Shown piece by piece: positions 55,070-64,000 of a stretch of DNA of 64,000 nt. Position 1 is the stretch's first letter, and each line of letters begins with the position of its first letter. The translations under genes and the position numbers were made by a program. Source of the stretch: Exophiala sp. HKRS030 (Eukaryota; Ascomycota; Eurotiomycetes; Chaetothyriales; Herpotrichiellaceae); the NCBI GenBank assembly GCA_023897205.1, contig JAHWDD010000004.1, forward strand, positions 3,968,001 to 4,032,000, read 5' to 3'. The notes below the pieces were generated by a model. That model was not told the DNA's origin, did not search any database, and saw only the letters and a list, made by a program, of their open reading frames with translations.

Positions 55070-55509
55070 GGAACGTGACGCCTGAAAAGTGAACGAGACA
55101 TATGTTAATGCTCGGCCGATGAAGGTTTTCTTATTGCACTGAGATTACGCCCAGGCTACATCCTGATGTGGTGGCATCTCAAATGCATGTCTTGGTCATT
55201 GTCCACTTAGCGACATGAGACAAGCCTCCACTGCGTCTTCATCCCAAGACTTGACTTCTCTCTATCAAGATCATGCGCTGATTCCCTCGGTTCAACTTGT
55301 CTTCTCTCCGACAACAATCATGTCATGACTTTAAAAGGACGTCTGGGATGATCAAAGCGCTTGCAATCTTCCAATAATATCTTGAAAGTACTCCATCCAA
55401 TCACGGGTCCTTGCAGCTGTGGCACCAGCTTCCAGACTCTTCGAGTTTCACGCCACAATACTCTGGAGCAAACTGGAATGCGTCGCTCGGCGAGAACGGC
55501 CTTTCGACT
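55070..55509. other. Intergenic, 440 bp, converging gene ends
   Basis: No gene or repeat recognised. Confidence 0.6.
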
Positions 55510-56743
55510 TCAGCAACCGAACCAGCTCCTATTCTCTGGTTGCATCAGGTCAACTGTGATTCCAGATGCCTCCAAGATATCCAGGCGCTGCTGGGCTATT
55601 CGGGCCTTTTCGTTGGGGTCCTTTGCTTTGAGCAAGCGAGGAAACAGAGCACAACACTCGGCGGATTCCTTGGCTGTAGCTTGCAAGCCTCTGGTGGCAT
55701 ATTCTCTGAGAACTGCAAGCTTGGTTTGAAAAGATGCCTTGTCAAGAGCCACTAGGCCGCTGAGGGTGAGATTGTTCTCCGCCAGCCAAGTTCGCAGTAA
55801 TCTGTGCATCCTCAAAGCGCCGAATTGCACTCTTTCGAAATACATAGAGTTTTGCTCGTCGACAGAACCGATTGTCTCGTCATGAGTCCCGAAGGGGTTC
55901 TTGGAGATGACATTGCTCACTCGCTCTGCAAGGTACTTGTTGACTGGTATGATGTTGTCGCTGTGGCCATATTGTCGACTTGCTAGGTCGATCACAAAGC
56001 CTTCACCATCTCCCTTCAGAGCAGTGACAAATACGCTGTGGCTGAAGACTCTTTCATCGCTGAAGTCACCCCCTGCAGGTGATCCGCCCGTCACGAACCA
56101 AAATTGACTGCCGACAATTGCATACTCGCTTCGACCCCGGTGCCGATTGTAGCACTTCACACTCAATCTTCGTTCTTTCACTCGGTAATTCACTTCCGTG
56201 GTTTCCGAAGAGATTGCTGATGATTTTCAGCCAAGTTTCGATGCATTTGAGAAAAAGTCACCACTTACCAGAGAAAAGCTCTTGGACCAGTTTCCTCATG
56301 TGGAATAGGGCATCGCTACAAGCTCCGTAATCCAGAACCGCTTGCTTGACCTTGTCGTCTTGGAATAGGTGATGCGGAAATGGAGGTGCTGTGCCATTGC
56401 ATGTCTCCCAGAAGGTGATGGTGTCACCATCGACCTCGACTCGGTCAATGGTGGTTGGGAATGTTTCGGTGCGCAGAACGGTCCAAAGCGCCTGAAGCAG
56501 ATCTCCACCCTGGTACATGGTTTGGTGTCTTCTGGCTCTCTCACAGGTGGCTTTGTGAGTTGTCCAATGTGCCTGCTGGCACTCCTTGGAACAGTAATAC
56601 GTCTTGTCGGCTCCTTGGAGGAATTCGTTGGCGGACCTACATCCTGCGCATGTCTTGCTGGTCGAAGCACCGCATTGCGCACAGCTGCTGCCGCTGCTAC
56701 TGCCACTAGGCGCAGCAGCAGTCGAATCTTCGGTGGCTTCCAT
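55510..56743 (-). CDS. MYND zinc-finger protein
   Basis: Exons 56743-56269 and 56216-55510; 393 aa. The ATG at 56743 (MEATEDSTAAAPSG) is followed by an MYND finger at about residues 22-64: C-x2-C, C-x2-C, then YYCSKECQQAHWTTHKATC. The remaining 330 residues are not assigned; after the joint (ELFSAISSETTEVNYRVKER) come GSQFWFVTGGSP and a helical C-terminus. The intron has GTAAGT, a GGCTGAA branch region and ATCAG acceptor. MYND fingers bind proline-rich peptides in protein complexes. No SET domain seen. Confidence 0.82.
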
Positions 56744-57770
56744 TCTGGACTGGAGATTCAATCAGATTCTCATCATTCCAACAGAGAGAAGTTGGAGCTT
56801 ATCTGACTTGAGAGTATGGAGATTTGTTTCCGCCTGGTCTTTGAAGGACGCAGCTCGCTTTGAGTTTTGTTCACGCGGAGTGGTACTGCCTATCTGTGAT
56901 CTAGGCCCGGCTGGAAAACGAGAGACGAGTGTGATAAAGGGAAACCATGGAGGGTGTGAGTGTGGTGGAGGGTAGCAGTGGAAGTGAGTGTGAGAGATGG
57001 GATGAGGAGGTAAGAGCCAAAGATGGGAAGCAAGAGGCAATCGGGAAGGCGGTAAAGAGACGAAGGAAAATACAAGTGAAGTCGGAAGAAAGTGAAAGGC
57101 CTCAGTGAACACAAAAAACATTGAGACATCAAAAAGTCGTCACCCCAAGGATGGCTATCTAAGGACCTTCTCGTCCTCTTCACTCCCACCTCGCTGCCAT
57201 AATGGGCTTCTTCCACTGTCAACTCCATCCTGCTCAAAACGACACTACTGTATCTCTACGAATGGATATACAAGTGTACAACAGTTCGGCCTCGGAGCGC
57301 ATCGTCAGCTTGTGCCTCAATCCCATCGGCGACTCTTTGCCAGGTGTTGTGGTCCTACATGAGCGCGTCGACACTTGACTCCCTTGAGTCTATTTCTCGA
57401 CAAGACAAAACCACATGTGAACTACACTCATCATCATGGATGAAGTACTAGAAGCATCCGCAGACTGGAAGTGAACTATCGCTCATCACGTTCGATGTTT
57501 TATTGATAGATTTTCTCGTTTTTCCATTTCCTTTTTTTCCTCGCTCCTTCTATATATGCAACCTTTGCCCGATGGGATGACCGACCTATAGATACCTAAA
57601 AGTATACAAAAAGTTTGTCTATATATTCATCCTTGATAAAAATTCATGCCTCGCCGCAAGAGAAAACGAAAAAAAATAGGAAAAAGGTATAGTGACGAAA
57701 CAGGCAGGGCCGCGATCAAGAGAACCCATCGCCAAAGAAATGTTAAACACCTCGCTGATGGGCCGTTTTT
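56744..57770. other. Intergenic, 1.03 kb
   Basis: The first 350 bp (to about 57100) are purine-rich on the plus strand, so pyrimidine-rich on the coding strand of the MYND gene, and are its likely leader and promoter. The rest is the 3' region of the GT69 gene. No gene supported. Confidence 0.6.
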
Positions 57771-59069
57771 TCAGACATGCTTCCACCCATTCGAAATCAA
57801 AATGTGAGTTTCGTCGATGATACAAAGCTCGCCGGACTCTTCCCTCTTTTCGAGCGAGTTCTCCCCTTCCTTCTTCCAGCGCTGGAGTTTCCGGTCGACC
57901 TCCTTCATCATCTGGGTCGCGGCTGGGAGGAGGTTTCGCAGCGCCCGGTTCGCCCAGACGCCCTTTACGTACTGCGTGGCGGAGACGAACGTCCGCTCCG
58001 GCCCGTCGTGCGTCATGTTGTACGCGCGGATCGTGTACCCCACGCGCACCGCCGGGTTCACGTAAACCCCCCTCTCGCCCAGGTGTCGGGTCGTCATGTC
58101 GGTGTGGATGAGGCAGCACTCGCTGGCCTCGAGGTGCTTGCTGGCCAGGCTGTCGCTCAGGGCGCGGAAGCGCAGACCCTCGTAGAACGGGGCGGCGTCC
58201 ATGGCGATCATGCCGTTCCAGCAGGATTGGACCTTTGCGGCGCGCCCGGCCAGGAGGGCCTCGCGGGAATCCTGGGACCGGAAGTAGGGGAACTTGGTGT
58301 GGATGGTGCCGTAGCCGTCTGCGTCGCGCAGGGCGAACGTGTCGTAGTAGTCCGGGGGGTAGTGGAAGTCCATGGCGCACGCGGCCGAGTAGGACCCTTG
58401 GTTCGTGGCGAGGAGGGAGAGGACGTCCGAGGGGCGAAAGACGACGTCGTTCAGGAACAAAACCTTGTCAAAGGTCTGGGACTGTAGCGCCGACGATTTC
58501 AGGGCGAAGAGAGGCTCGAGCGATTTGTTGCGCAAGCGGGCGAGGTAGGGGATGCGGCGCATCTCTTTCCCTGCACCGACGGTCGTGGTCTGAATCCAAC
58601 CCGGCCGCGGGTGACCCTGGTCGTCAAGAGGTCCCGCGTTGATCTCGTCGGCATGGGTGGTGTCGTCGAGAACGATGGTGCGTGGGATGTTGCTCTCTCC
58701 CAGCACCGAGTCAAGGATTCTCAAAATCTCCTTGGTGTTGTCGAGACTGCCCGACTCATAGATTGATATGTAGACGTTCTCTTTGCCCAATACACCGACC
58801 AGGTCGAGCAGGGCCTGGCCCCATCGGTCATGTATCACGGCGGCATTAGTCCAGAATTGTGCGACGATGAAGATCTTTTGGTTTTGGACCGGCGAGGGGA
58901 GGGTCGAGAATTCGCTGTAGGTGTGGGAGAGGAGGCTTCTGGAGAACTCGCGGTAGTGTTTGAGGATCGTGAGGAGGTCGTAGGTGAAGAAGCCCAGGAG
59001 GATGTATAGTATTGCATAGAGGATGCGGCGCTTCCGTGAGCGGCGGCCCCGGTAGGTCCTCAGGAGCAT
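57771..59069 (-). CDS. GT69 family glycosyltransferase (CAP59/CMT1-like alpha-1,3-mannosyltransferase)
   Basis: 432 aa from the ATG at 59069 (MLLRTYRGRRSRKRRILYAI); upstream sequence in this frame has no ATG. Basic N-terminus and one membrane helix (about 15-35, ILYAILYILLGFFTYDLL), a type II Golgi topology. Family motifs: KIFIVAQFWTNAAVI, VYISIYESGSLDNTKEIL, IVLDDTTHADEIN, RIPYLARLRNKSLEPL, KVLFLNDVVFRPSDVLSLL, AACAMDFHYPPDYYDTFALR and CWNGMIAMDAAPFYEGLRFR. This is the cryptococcal CAP59/CMT1 family, mannosyltransferases of capsule or wall glycans; target here unknown. GC-rich in the conserved part. Confidence 0.88.
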   Translation of the reverse strand: MLLRTYRGRRSRKRRILYAILYILLGFFTYDLLTILKHYREFSRSLLSHTYSEFSTLPSPVQNQKIFIVAQFWTNAAVIHDRWGQALLDLVGVLGKENVYISIYESGSLDNTKEILRILDSVLGESNIPRTIVLDDTTHADEINAGPLDDQGHPRPGWIQTTTVGAGKEMRRIPYLARLRNKSLEPLFALKSSALQSQTFDKVLFLNDVVFRPSDVLSLLATNQGSYSAACAMDFHYPPDYYDTFALRDADGYGTIHTKFPYFRSQDSREALLAGRAAKVQSCWNGMIAMDAAPFYEGLRFRALSDSLASKHLEASECCLIHTDMTTRHLGERGVYVNPAVRVGYTIRAYNMTHDGPERTFVSATQYVKGVWANRALRNLLPAATQMMKEVDRKLQRWKKEGENSLEKREESGELCIIDETHILISNGWKHV

Positions 59070-60307
59070 GGCGAGGGAGTATAGGAAGGATGAGCGTGTC
59101 TTCTTTTGGTCGCGCTCTCCATTGATATAGACACCACTCGCGACCACAGGGGCATGGCGAAGAGAAGAAGTCTGAGGAGGACGACGGCAAGTTTTGAGAG
59201 CCGCAAGGTTGACGTGTCTTGGACCGCAAGTCAGTGGTTTTTTAGCGGCCCGTCTGTGGGAATAGGAGGCGCATCATTGAGGCTTAAATCAGTCGAAAGA
59301 GATGACACTTCGTCCATGTCCCTGGGTACATGTACGTATATTAATGTATATCACAGTCATACTAGTCGTGCTCAAGTACGTCTACTACTGTCACTACAGA
59401 GCGATCATGGTCTGAGTTCCTTTGAATGATCTGCTTGTCTCTAAGATTGTTTTTCAGAAAAAAAAAGGTCTCGGCCAACTACTCCGTATCTGCGACAAGG
59501 CACGCGACCAGATGCTCCATCGGGAGTGCAAAACTCAGCACGAGATAGCAACCAGTTACTCTGTGGAAGAGAAGTGTGGTATGGACGGCTACACACGTCC
59601 TGGACTGGTAGGTCTGGGCTAGCCGCAGTGTGTGGTATGGTAGCAAACTATTGCACTGGAAGCAGGGGGAGCCAATGGTCGCCTTATTGGCTGGTCAGTC
59701 AGAGTCGTCGTAAGCAACACAAGATCTGGATTTGAAGTAAAATGTGCCTCTCGTTCTCTTGATTTTGGTCGTATCGATAGCTGGGTAAGGAACACAGACT
59801 AAGAAGCCGTCTGACGATACCAAACATTGGGAGATGCCAGAGCTGACGATCAGGGCACGGAGGATGTGAGCTTGATAGAGAGGTAACTGTGAACTCATGA
59901 GACACTCAAGATTCAATTTTGGTGGCACCATGATACAGCAGAATTGGCTCGAATGCGATTGACTGCAGGAGAAACAGGACGAGGTAGGGACGAAGTGGAC
60001 AACGACTTCCTTCAACACCTCAATATCCTTCAGCTGCTACAATTCTACCTTGACCCAGAGCAACGGCATTGACAGACGAAGGGAAGCACCAAATCCTGCA
60101 GGCAGCCTACATGCTCAACACTCTCATCGTCATCAAACTAGGCCCTGATTCAGACCTCATATCCAGTTGCTCCTTTCTAATCTCACAATTCTGCATTCAG
60201 ACGTCGATCCATCAAGCTTGTCGTTCCTCCTAATCGTACCCAGAACAACTGATCCAAAGCCTCCTACGTCGACCTTGCTTAAATTGCACCGGCCTGAGCC
60301 TTTGACC
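59070..60307. other. Intergenic, 1.24 kb, divergent promoter region
   Basis: Between GT69 and a small secreted protein. TACTCCGTA at 59480-59488. Short frames only. Confidence 0.6.
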
Positions 60308-60844
60308 ATGAAACCCATCATCATAATACTTGTGCTCTTGGCTTTTGCCATGTTCACAGAGGCGTATGTTGTGTCAACCGGTACCAAGAACCTCGACTTG
60401 GATAAAGATCAGACAGCACAGAACGCCTCGGCTTCCACAGCACAACTCCAGCTCAATATCGACCCTGACATAACCAATCCAAATTGCAGTGGAATATATC
60501 CTGCCAACCTCAATGTCAAATACGCACCTGATCCATTCTACCTGTCGGACGCATGCCGGGACGTGCTGACTTGGCTTGGGGGAAACGATGGCAAACAGAA
60601 TGTCGATATCGTTTGGACATGCCCGGGTCAAAAGACAGCTGGTACGGGTGACCGCAACACCTATGTCATCCTGAATACTGCATCCAACATCGTTTTCTCA
60701 GGAAGTGGTGGTAATCAACAGGTCGGCGCATACATGGAGATACACAGGTTGTCCGATGGATTCTTTGCCACTGCAGCTGTTTATCTCCAGGCCAAAACAG
60801 ACCCTGCCGATAACAGAGCCACGTTTCAGTTCATCTTCTGCTGA
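60308..60844 (+). CDS. Small secreted cysteine-containing protein, unknown
   Basis: 178 aa from the ATG at 60308. Signal peptide MKPIIIILVLLAFAMFTEA, then a mature domain of about 155 residues with four Cys (NCSG, DACRD, WTCPG and the terminal FIFC), probably two disulphides. NVDIVWTCPGQKTAG and YVILNTASNIVFSGSG suggest a beta-rich fold. No family recognised. Size and signal peptide fit secreted proteins of effector or wall type, but there is no functional evidence. Confidence 0.65.
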   Translation: MKPIIIILVLLAFAMFTEAYVVSTGTKNLDLDKDQTAQNASASTAQLQLNIDPDITNPNCSGIYPANLNVKYAPDPFYLSDACRDVLTWLGGNDGKQNVDIVWTCPGQKTAGTGDRNTYVILNTASNIVFSGSGGNQQVGAYMEIHRLSDGFFATAAVYLQAKTDPADNRATFQFIFC

Positions 60845-61081
60845 GGATAGCAAGCCAAAGACCTGAAAGATTGTGCTGTTGTGAGAAGGATCAGCGGTAA
60901 GCGGCGGAGGGCTGAATAGTAGTAATAGAAGTTCTGAAGAGAGAAGCAGGAGAAATCGAAGAAGACTGATGGCCGAAAGCCAAATCGGAATTGAAATGCA
61001 TGTTCTTGAACAAACGCTCTCTTCTTTGCTCCCTTCGTCGTGCGATTTTCATCTTCGTTGTGCTGGCCTCCCGAGCTCACT

Positions 61082-61852
61082 TTATACGAGGTTGTCCAGG
61101 AGCTGCCGTCTTCTTCGATCTACAAGTTCCTCTTGTACTTCCTCGAGCGTCGGCAGTCGCCAGGGCACTCCATCACCTGTATCACCAGGTAAAGGTTCCC
61201 ATTCGTCCTCTGCTTCCTCCTCACCATCCGCGAGCTTCGATATTCTCTCCATGGCCTCTTTCTCCTTTCTGCGTTCATATTTGAGGAGACTCCCATCTTC
61301 CTCATCCAGCCCGAAGCCAAAATACCTTGCATCGAGATTCCTTCGATTGATGTCCTGTTGTCCTGCTCGGGTTTTACCTGCCTCTTCATCTTCGTCGCCG
61401 CCGTGAACTCGCCTCTTTGCGGCTCGTTCAAACATTTCCTTGACACCCGGTAATTCCCTCGCCCGACCAAAGTACCTATACCCTTTGCCGCCGCCGGGGA
61501 CTTCTCTCCCTTGATCGTCGAACACCGTCCCCCCGCCTCGCATGTAGTTTGGCCCGCCCAGTTCTCTGATTCTCCGCTCCCAACCCCATTTCTCCTTCAT
61601 GAGTTTGTTAATCTCGTCATTCAGATCCCGGATCTGGAAATCCGAGAGGCTGTCGTCCTGGATCTTTGTGACCTTGCGTGAAATTTCTTTGAGGATTTGA
61701 CCCCGCCACTTTTCGCACACGGGGATGGTGCTGATGGTGCTGGGAGCTTTGGGTCGGCGTTGGCCTGCGGTCGGGAGAAGTCCTGATTCTGCGGCTTGAG
61801 CGGCGCGGAAGCGGAAGAGCATGGACTGCGCCTTTTCCGAATTGCGCGCCAT
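61082..61852 (-). CDS. ISY1: Pre-mRNA splicing factor ISY1
   Basis: 256 aa, single exon. MARNSEKAQSMLFRFRAAQA, KWRGQILKEISRKVTKIQDD, DFQIRDLNDEINKLMKEKWG and WERRIRELGGPNYMRG are the conserved N-terminal core of Isy1, a member of the Prp19-associated NTC complex that helps at the first splicing step. GYRYFGRARELPGVKEMFER and DARYFGFGLDEEDGSLLKYE continue the family pattern; the acidic C-terminus ends in a basic tail. Length fits filamentous-fungal orthologues. Confidence 0.95.
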   Translation of the reverse strand: MARNSEKAQSMLFRFRAAQAAESGLLPTAGQRRPKAPSTISTIPVCEKWRGQILKEISRKVTKIQDDSLSDFQIRDLNDEINKLMKEKWGWERRIRELGGPNYMRGGGTVFDDQGREVPGGGKGYRYFGRARELPGVKEMFERAAKRRVHGGDEDEEAGKTRAGQQDINRRNLDARYFGFGLDEEDGSLLKYERRKEKEAMERISKLADGEEEAEDEWEPLPGDTGDGVPWRLPTLEEVQEELVDRRRRQLLDNLV

Positions 61853-62434
61853 GATGAGAGGAGGCTAGGATAATCAGTCTCCTGGAAGATATCTGCTGAT
61901 TTGAGGCAGCGGATTGGGGAACTTCGAGAGAGGGGATTTGTCGCGCGAACACGGTGGACTCCGCGGGCGGTTCGCGAGGTTGTTGGCGGCTGTTGGAAGT
62001 GAGGCTGAGGAAATCCAAGGGTATTGCCCGAGCTAGCGATTTGGGACGATGTAGTAAGAAGACTTAGGACAGAAAAGAAGGCGGATGCTGCTGGTAATCA
62101 GATTTGAGGTTGATGTCGCTCAGGCCAACACGGGAAAAAAATAATGCGGAGATTTCAGAATTTGGGACTTTGGAGGCGGGTGCGGATTTTTGTGTAATAG
62201 ACTTGACAACAACAAAATAGTATCTTTTGAGTTACTCTAGACACATAGAGAGCTTTATCGGCTTCGAGTGTACACTATATACCAAGGTATGCAACGTGCT
62301 GTAGGGTAGAGCGGCTTTGGGTGTCGCTCTATGAGAGGGAGAAGAGTGTACAAGCCTTAATCTGTTTGTATTTGGGCAGTGACAAAAAGCCCACCGACTG
62401 GACGGCGCAGGCTTTCCCAAGTGCGAGATTCGCA
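61853..62434. other. Intergenic, 582 bp, divergent promoter region
   Basis: Between ISY1 and TCD1. No gene supported. Confidence 0.6.
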
Positions 62435-63979
62435 ATGTCACAGTGGGTACAGCGACATGGATCTACGACGGTGCAGCTGAGCGTCGCTGCGGCCCTAGGA
62501 GCCATTGCGGCGACCTCCATCATCTTTACGGCGACGTCGATCCGACGGCGGCGGATCACTGAAGAACTCAAAGCCTCGATCCCCGAGCTATCCCGCGAGC
62601 ACCACGCGACGCAGCTGACCGAGTACGGCGGCGCCTTGCGGCCGAGCATCACGAACAAGGAGGACGAGCGGGCGGCCAAGATTGCCGCGCGGGCACGCAA
62701 GGGTGAATACGACGAGGAGCTCATTCTGGAACAACTGGCGCGGAACAGGGTATTCTTGAAGGACGATGGCCTGGCCAAGCTACGGGACGCGTTCGTCGTG
62801 GTCGTCGGGTTAGGAGGCGTGGGTAGCCACTGCGTCGCGGCGCTGGCGAGGAGTGGCGTCTCGCGCATCCGAATCGTCGACTTTGACCAGGTCACTCTGA
62901 GCAGTCTGAACAGGCACGCGCTGGCGACCTTGGCGGACGTGGGCACCCCCAAAGTCCACTGCGTCAGGAAGAGGTTGGAACAGATTTGCCCGTGGGCCCG
63001 GATCGACTGCCGGAACGAACTTCTCGGGTCCAACACCACGGAGGGCCTGCTGGCGAAGTGGGACTACGAAGTCGGGGACGACGAGGACTGTCGGGAGCCC
63101 GATTGGGTGGTGGACGCCATCGACAACATCGACTCCAAGGTCGGACTGTTGCACCACTGCGCCATCAAGGGGGTCCGAGTCATCAGCTCCATGGGCGCGG
63201 GTTGCAAGAGCGACCCGACGAGGGTCCGGGTCGGGGACATCTCGATGAGCACCGACGACCCCCTGTCCAAGTCCACGCGGCGGCGACTGAGGGCGAAGGG
63301 CGTCAAGGACGGCATCCCCGTGGTCTTCTCCACGGAGAAGCCTGGGGACGGCAAGGCTGAACTCCTGCCCATCGCGGAGGAAGAGTACGACAGGGGGGAC
63401 GTGGACAAGCTCGGCGTCCTGCCCGAGTTCCGCGTCAGGATCCTGCCCGTCCTCGGGACGATGCCGGCCGTGTTTGGGTACACGGTCGCCAACCACGTCA
63501 TCTGCAGCGTCGCGGGCTACCCCATGGACTACCGGGTGGGGGACCGAGGCCGCGACAAGATGTACGACGGCCTGTTGTCCGGCCTGCAGGGCCTGGAGGA
63601 GCGCCTCGTCAGGACCACCGACGGGCAGGACGCCGTGGGTCTACGGATACCCGTCAGCCGCGACGACGTGTCGTACCTCGTCGAGGAAGTCTTTCGGGGC
63701 AAGAGCGTCGTCTCGGGCCTCATCAGCCGTCTCGCGCTGATCAGGTGGAGGAAACCCGAGGGAGGCTTCCGCATCGACGAGTCCTACCTGAAGGAGGGCC
63801 AAAAGATGGTCAAGCTGCCCATTGCCGCTCTCGTCCTAATGACCAAAGAGGAGGCACAGAGACACGAAAGGGAAGTCCTCCGCGGGGACACGGCCCCGGA
63901 AGACCTCTACGAACCGGAAGTGATAAACACGGTCCGACGAAGACATCGCGAAGAACTCTCATACGAGAGATATAGATAA
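62435..63979 (+). CDS. TCD1: tRNA threonylcarbamoyladenosine dehydratase (TcdA/Tcd1, ThiF-E1 family)
   Basis: 514 aa from the ATG at 62435 (MSQWVQRHGSTTVQLSVAAA); the open frame extends upstream but adds nothing family-like. N-terminal membrane helix at about 14-32, as in yeast Tcd1/Tcd2, which sit at the mitochondrial outer membrane and make cyclic t6A37 in tRNA. The ThiF domain has the ATP-binding FVVVVGLGGVGSHCVAALAR (about residues 118-138), RIVDFDQVTLSSLNRHAL and DWVVDAIDNIDSKVGLLHHC, with SSMGAGCKSDPTRVRVGDIS. Very high third-position GC. The stop at 63977-63979 leaves 21 bp to the right edge. Confidence 0.92.
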   Translation: MSQWVQRHGSTTVQLSVAAALGAIAATSIIFTATSIRRRRITEELKASIPELSREHHATQLTEYGGALRPSITNKEDERAAKIAARARKGEYDEELILEQLARNRVFLKDDGLAKLRDAFVVVVGLGGVGSHCVAALARSGVSRIRIVDFDQVTLSSLNRHALATLADVGTPKVHCVRKRLEQICPWARIDCRNELLGSNTTEGLLAKWDYEVGDDEDCREPDWVVDAIDNIDSKVGLLHHCAIKGVRVISSMGAGCKSDPTRVRVGDISMSTDDPLSKSTRRRLRAKGVKDGIPVVFSTEKPGDGKAELLPIAEEEYDRGDVDKLGVLPEFRVRILPVLGTMPAVFGYTVANHVICSVAGYPMDYRVGDRGRDKMYDGLLSGLQGLEERLVRTTDGQDAVGLRIPVSRDDVSYLVEEVFRGKSVVSGLISRLALIRWRKPEGGFRIDESYLKEGQKMVKLPIAALVLMTKEEAQRHEREVLRGDTAPEDLYEPEVINTVRRRHREELSYERYR

Positions 63980-64000
63980 CCACATGTTTTGTTTTTGGAC

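Noticed and set aside
57619..58380. 253-codon Arg/Pro/His-rich minus-strand frame overlapping the GT69 gene in another frame
   Set aside because: Pure composition artefact; GT69 motifs define the true frame.
62810..63496. 228-codon minus-strand frame opposite TCD1
   Set aside because: GC3 mirror frame; ThiF-domain motifs are on the plus strand.
1..64000. CRISPR arrays, rRNA, tRNA genes, integrated phage or intact transposons
   Set aside because: None seen; only short tandem repeats and one isolated copia-type protease-like domain are present.

Overview
This is a 64 kb piece of nuclear DNA from a filamentous ascomycete (Pezizomycotina). The evidence is about 32 well-separated genes on both strands, short spliceosomal introns (about 47-190 nt) with CTRAC-like branch points, and fungal families: iec1-like zinc finger, DHA2 and UNC93-like transporters, CAP10/CAP59-type glycosyltransferases, LRA1/LRA2, Ser/Thr-rich wall proteins, SHY1, CENP-T and ISY1. 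The gene mix suggests Eurotiomycetes, perhaps Chaetothyriales, but that is a guess. I saw no rRNA, tRNA, CRISPR array or intact transposon. Exon models were read by eye from splice signals and reading frame.

Layout. 1-3.5 kb: a truncated Ser/Pro-rich frame at the left edge, preceded by a 4-codon mini-ORF, then 2.9 kb without a supported gene. 3.5-9.8 kb: iec1-like INO80 zinc-finger protein; AlaX tRNA-editing protein; then a head-to-head pair of a 6-phosphogluconate-dehydrogenase-like enzyme and a xylose-isomerase-like TIM barrel that looks like one sugar or sugar-acid module. 12-18.5 kb: DHA2 transporter, a charged coiled-coil protein, and an SDR. 18.5-29.3 kb: GT90 (CAP10-type) protein, a conserved DxD glycosyltransferase-like protein, a large protein resembling the N-terminal part of fungal STAND proteins, and an amino-acid permease. 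30-38.8 kb: adenylosuccinate synthetase, a GPI wall protein, YFH7-like kinase, an unknown protein, and a copia-type protease-like domain apparently spliced to a host-like membrane exon. 39.3-41.2 kb: L-rhamnose dehydrogenase and L-rhamnonolactonase tail to tail. 41.9-45.8 kb: an unknown conserved protein and two surface-type proteins. 46.3-52.7 kb: UBX protein, SHY1/SURF1, CENP-T, UNC93-like transporter. 53.9-64 kb: mitochondrial HTD2, a MYND protein, a GT69 (CAP59/CMT1-like) protein, a small secreted protein, ISY1 and the TcdA-type t6A dehydratase TCD1.

Themes. Two enzyme pairs read as functional units (6PGDH-like with TIM barrel; LRA1 with LRA2). Mitochondrial functions recur (SHY1, HTD2, TCD1, possibly YFH7). 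Three glycosyltransferase-type proteins and three wall or surface proteins share the window. Two introns appear to be GC-AG. A 9-mer, TACTCCGTA (or TACGGAGTA), occurs at least 13 times, always between genes. Some genes are strikingly GC-rich at third codon positions next to genes that are not.
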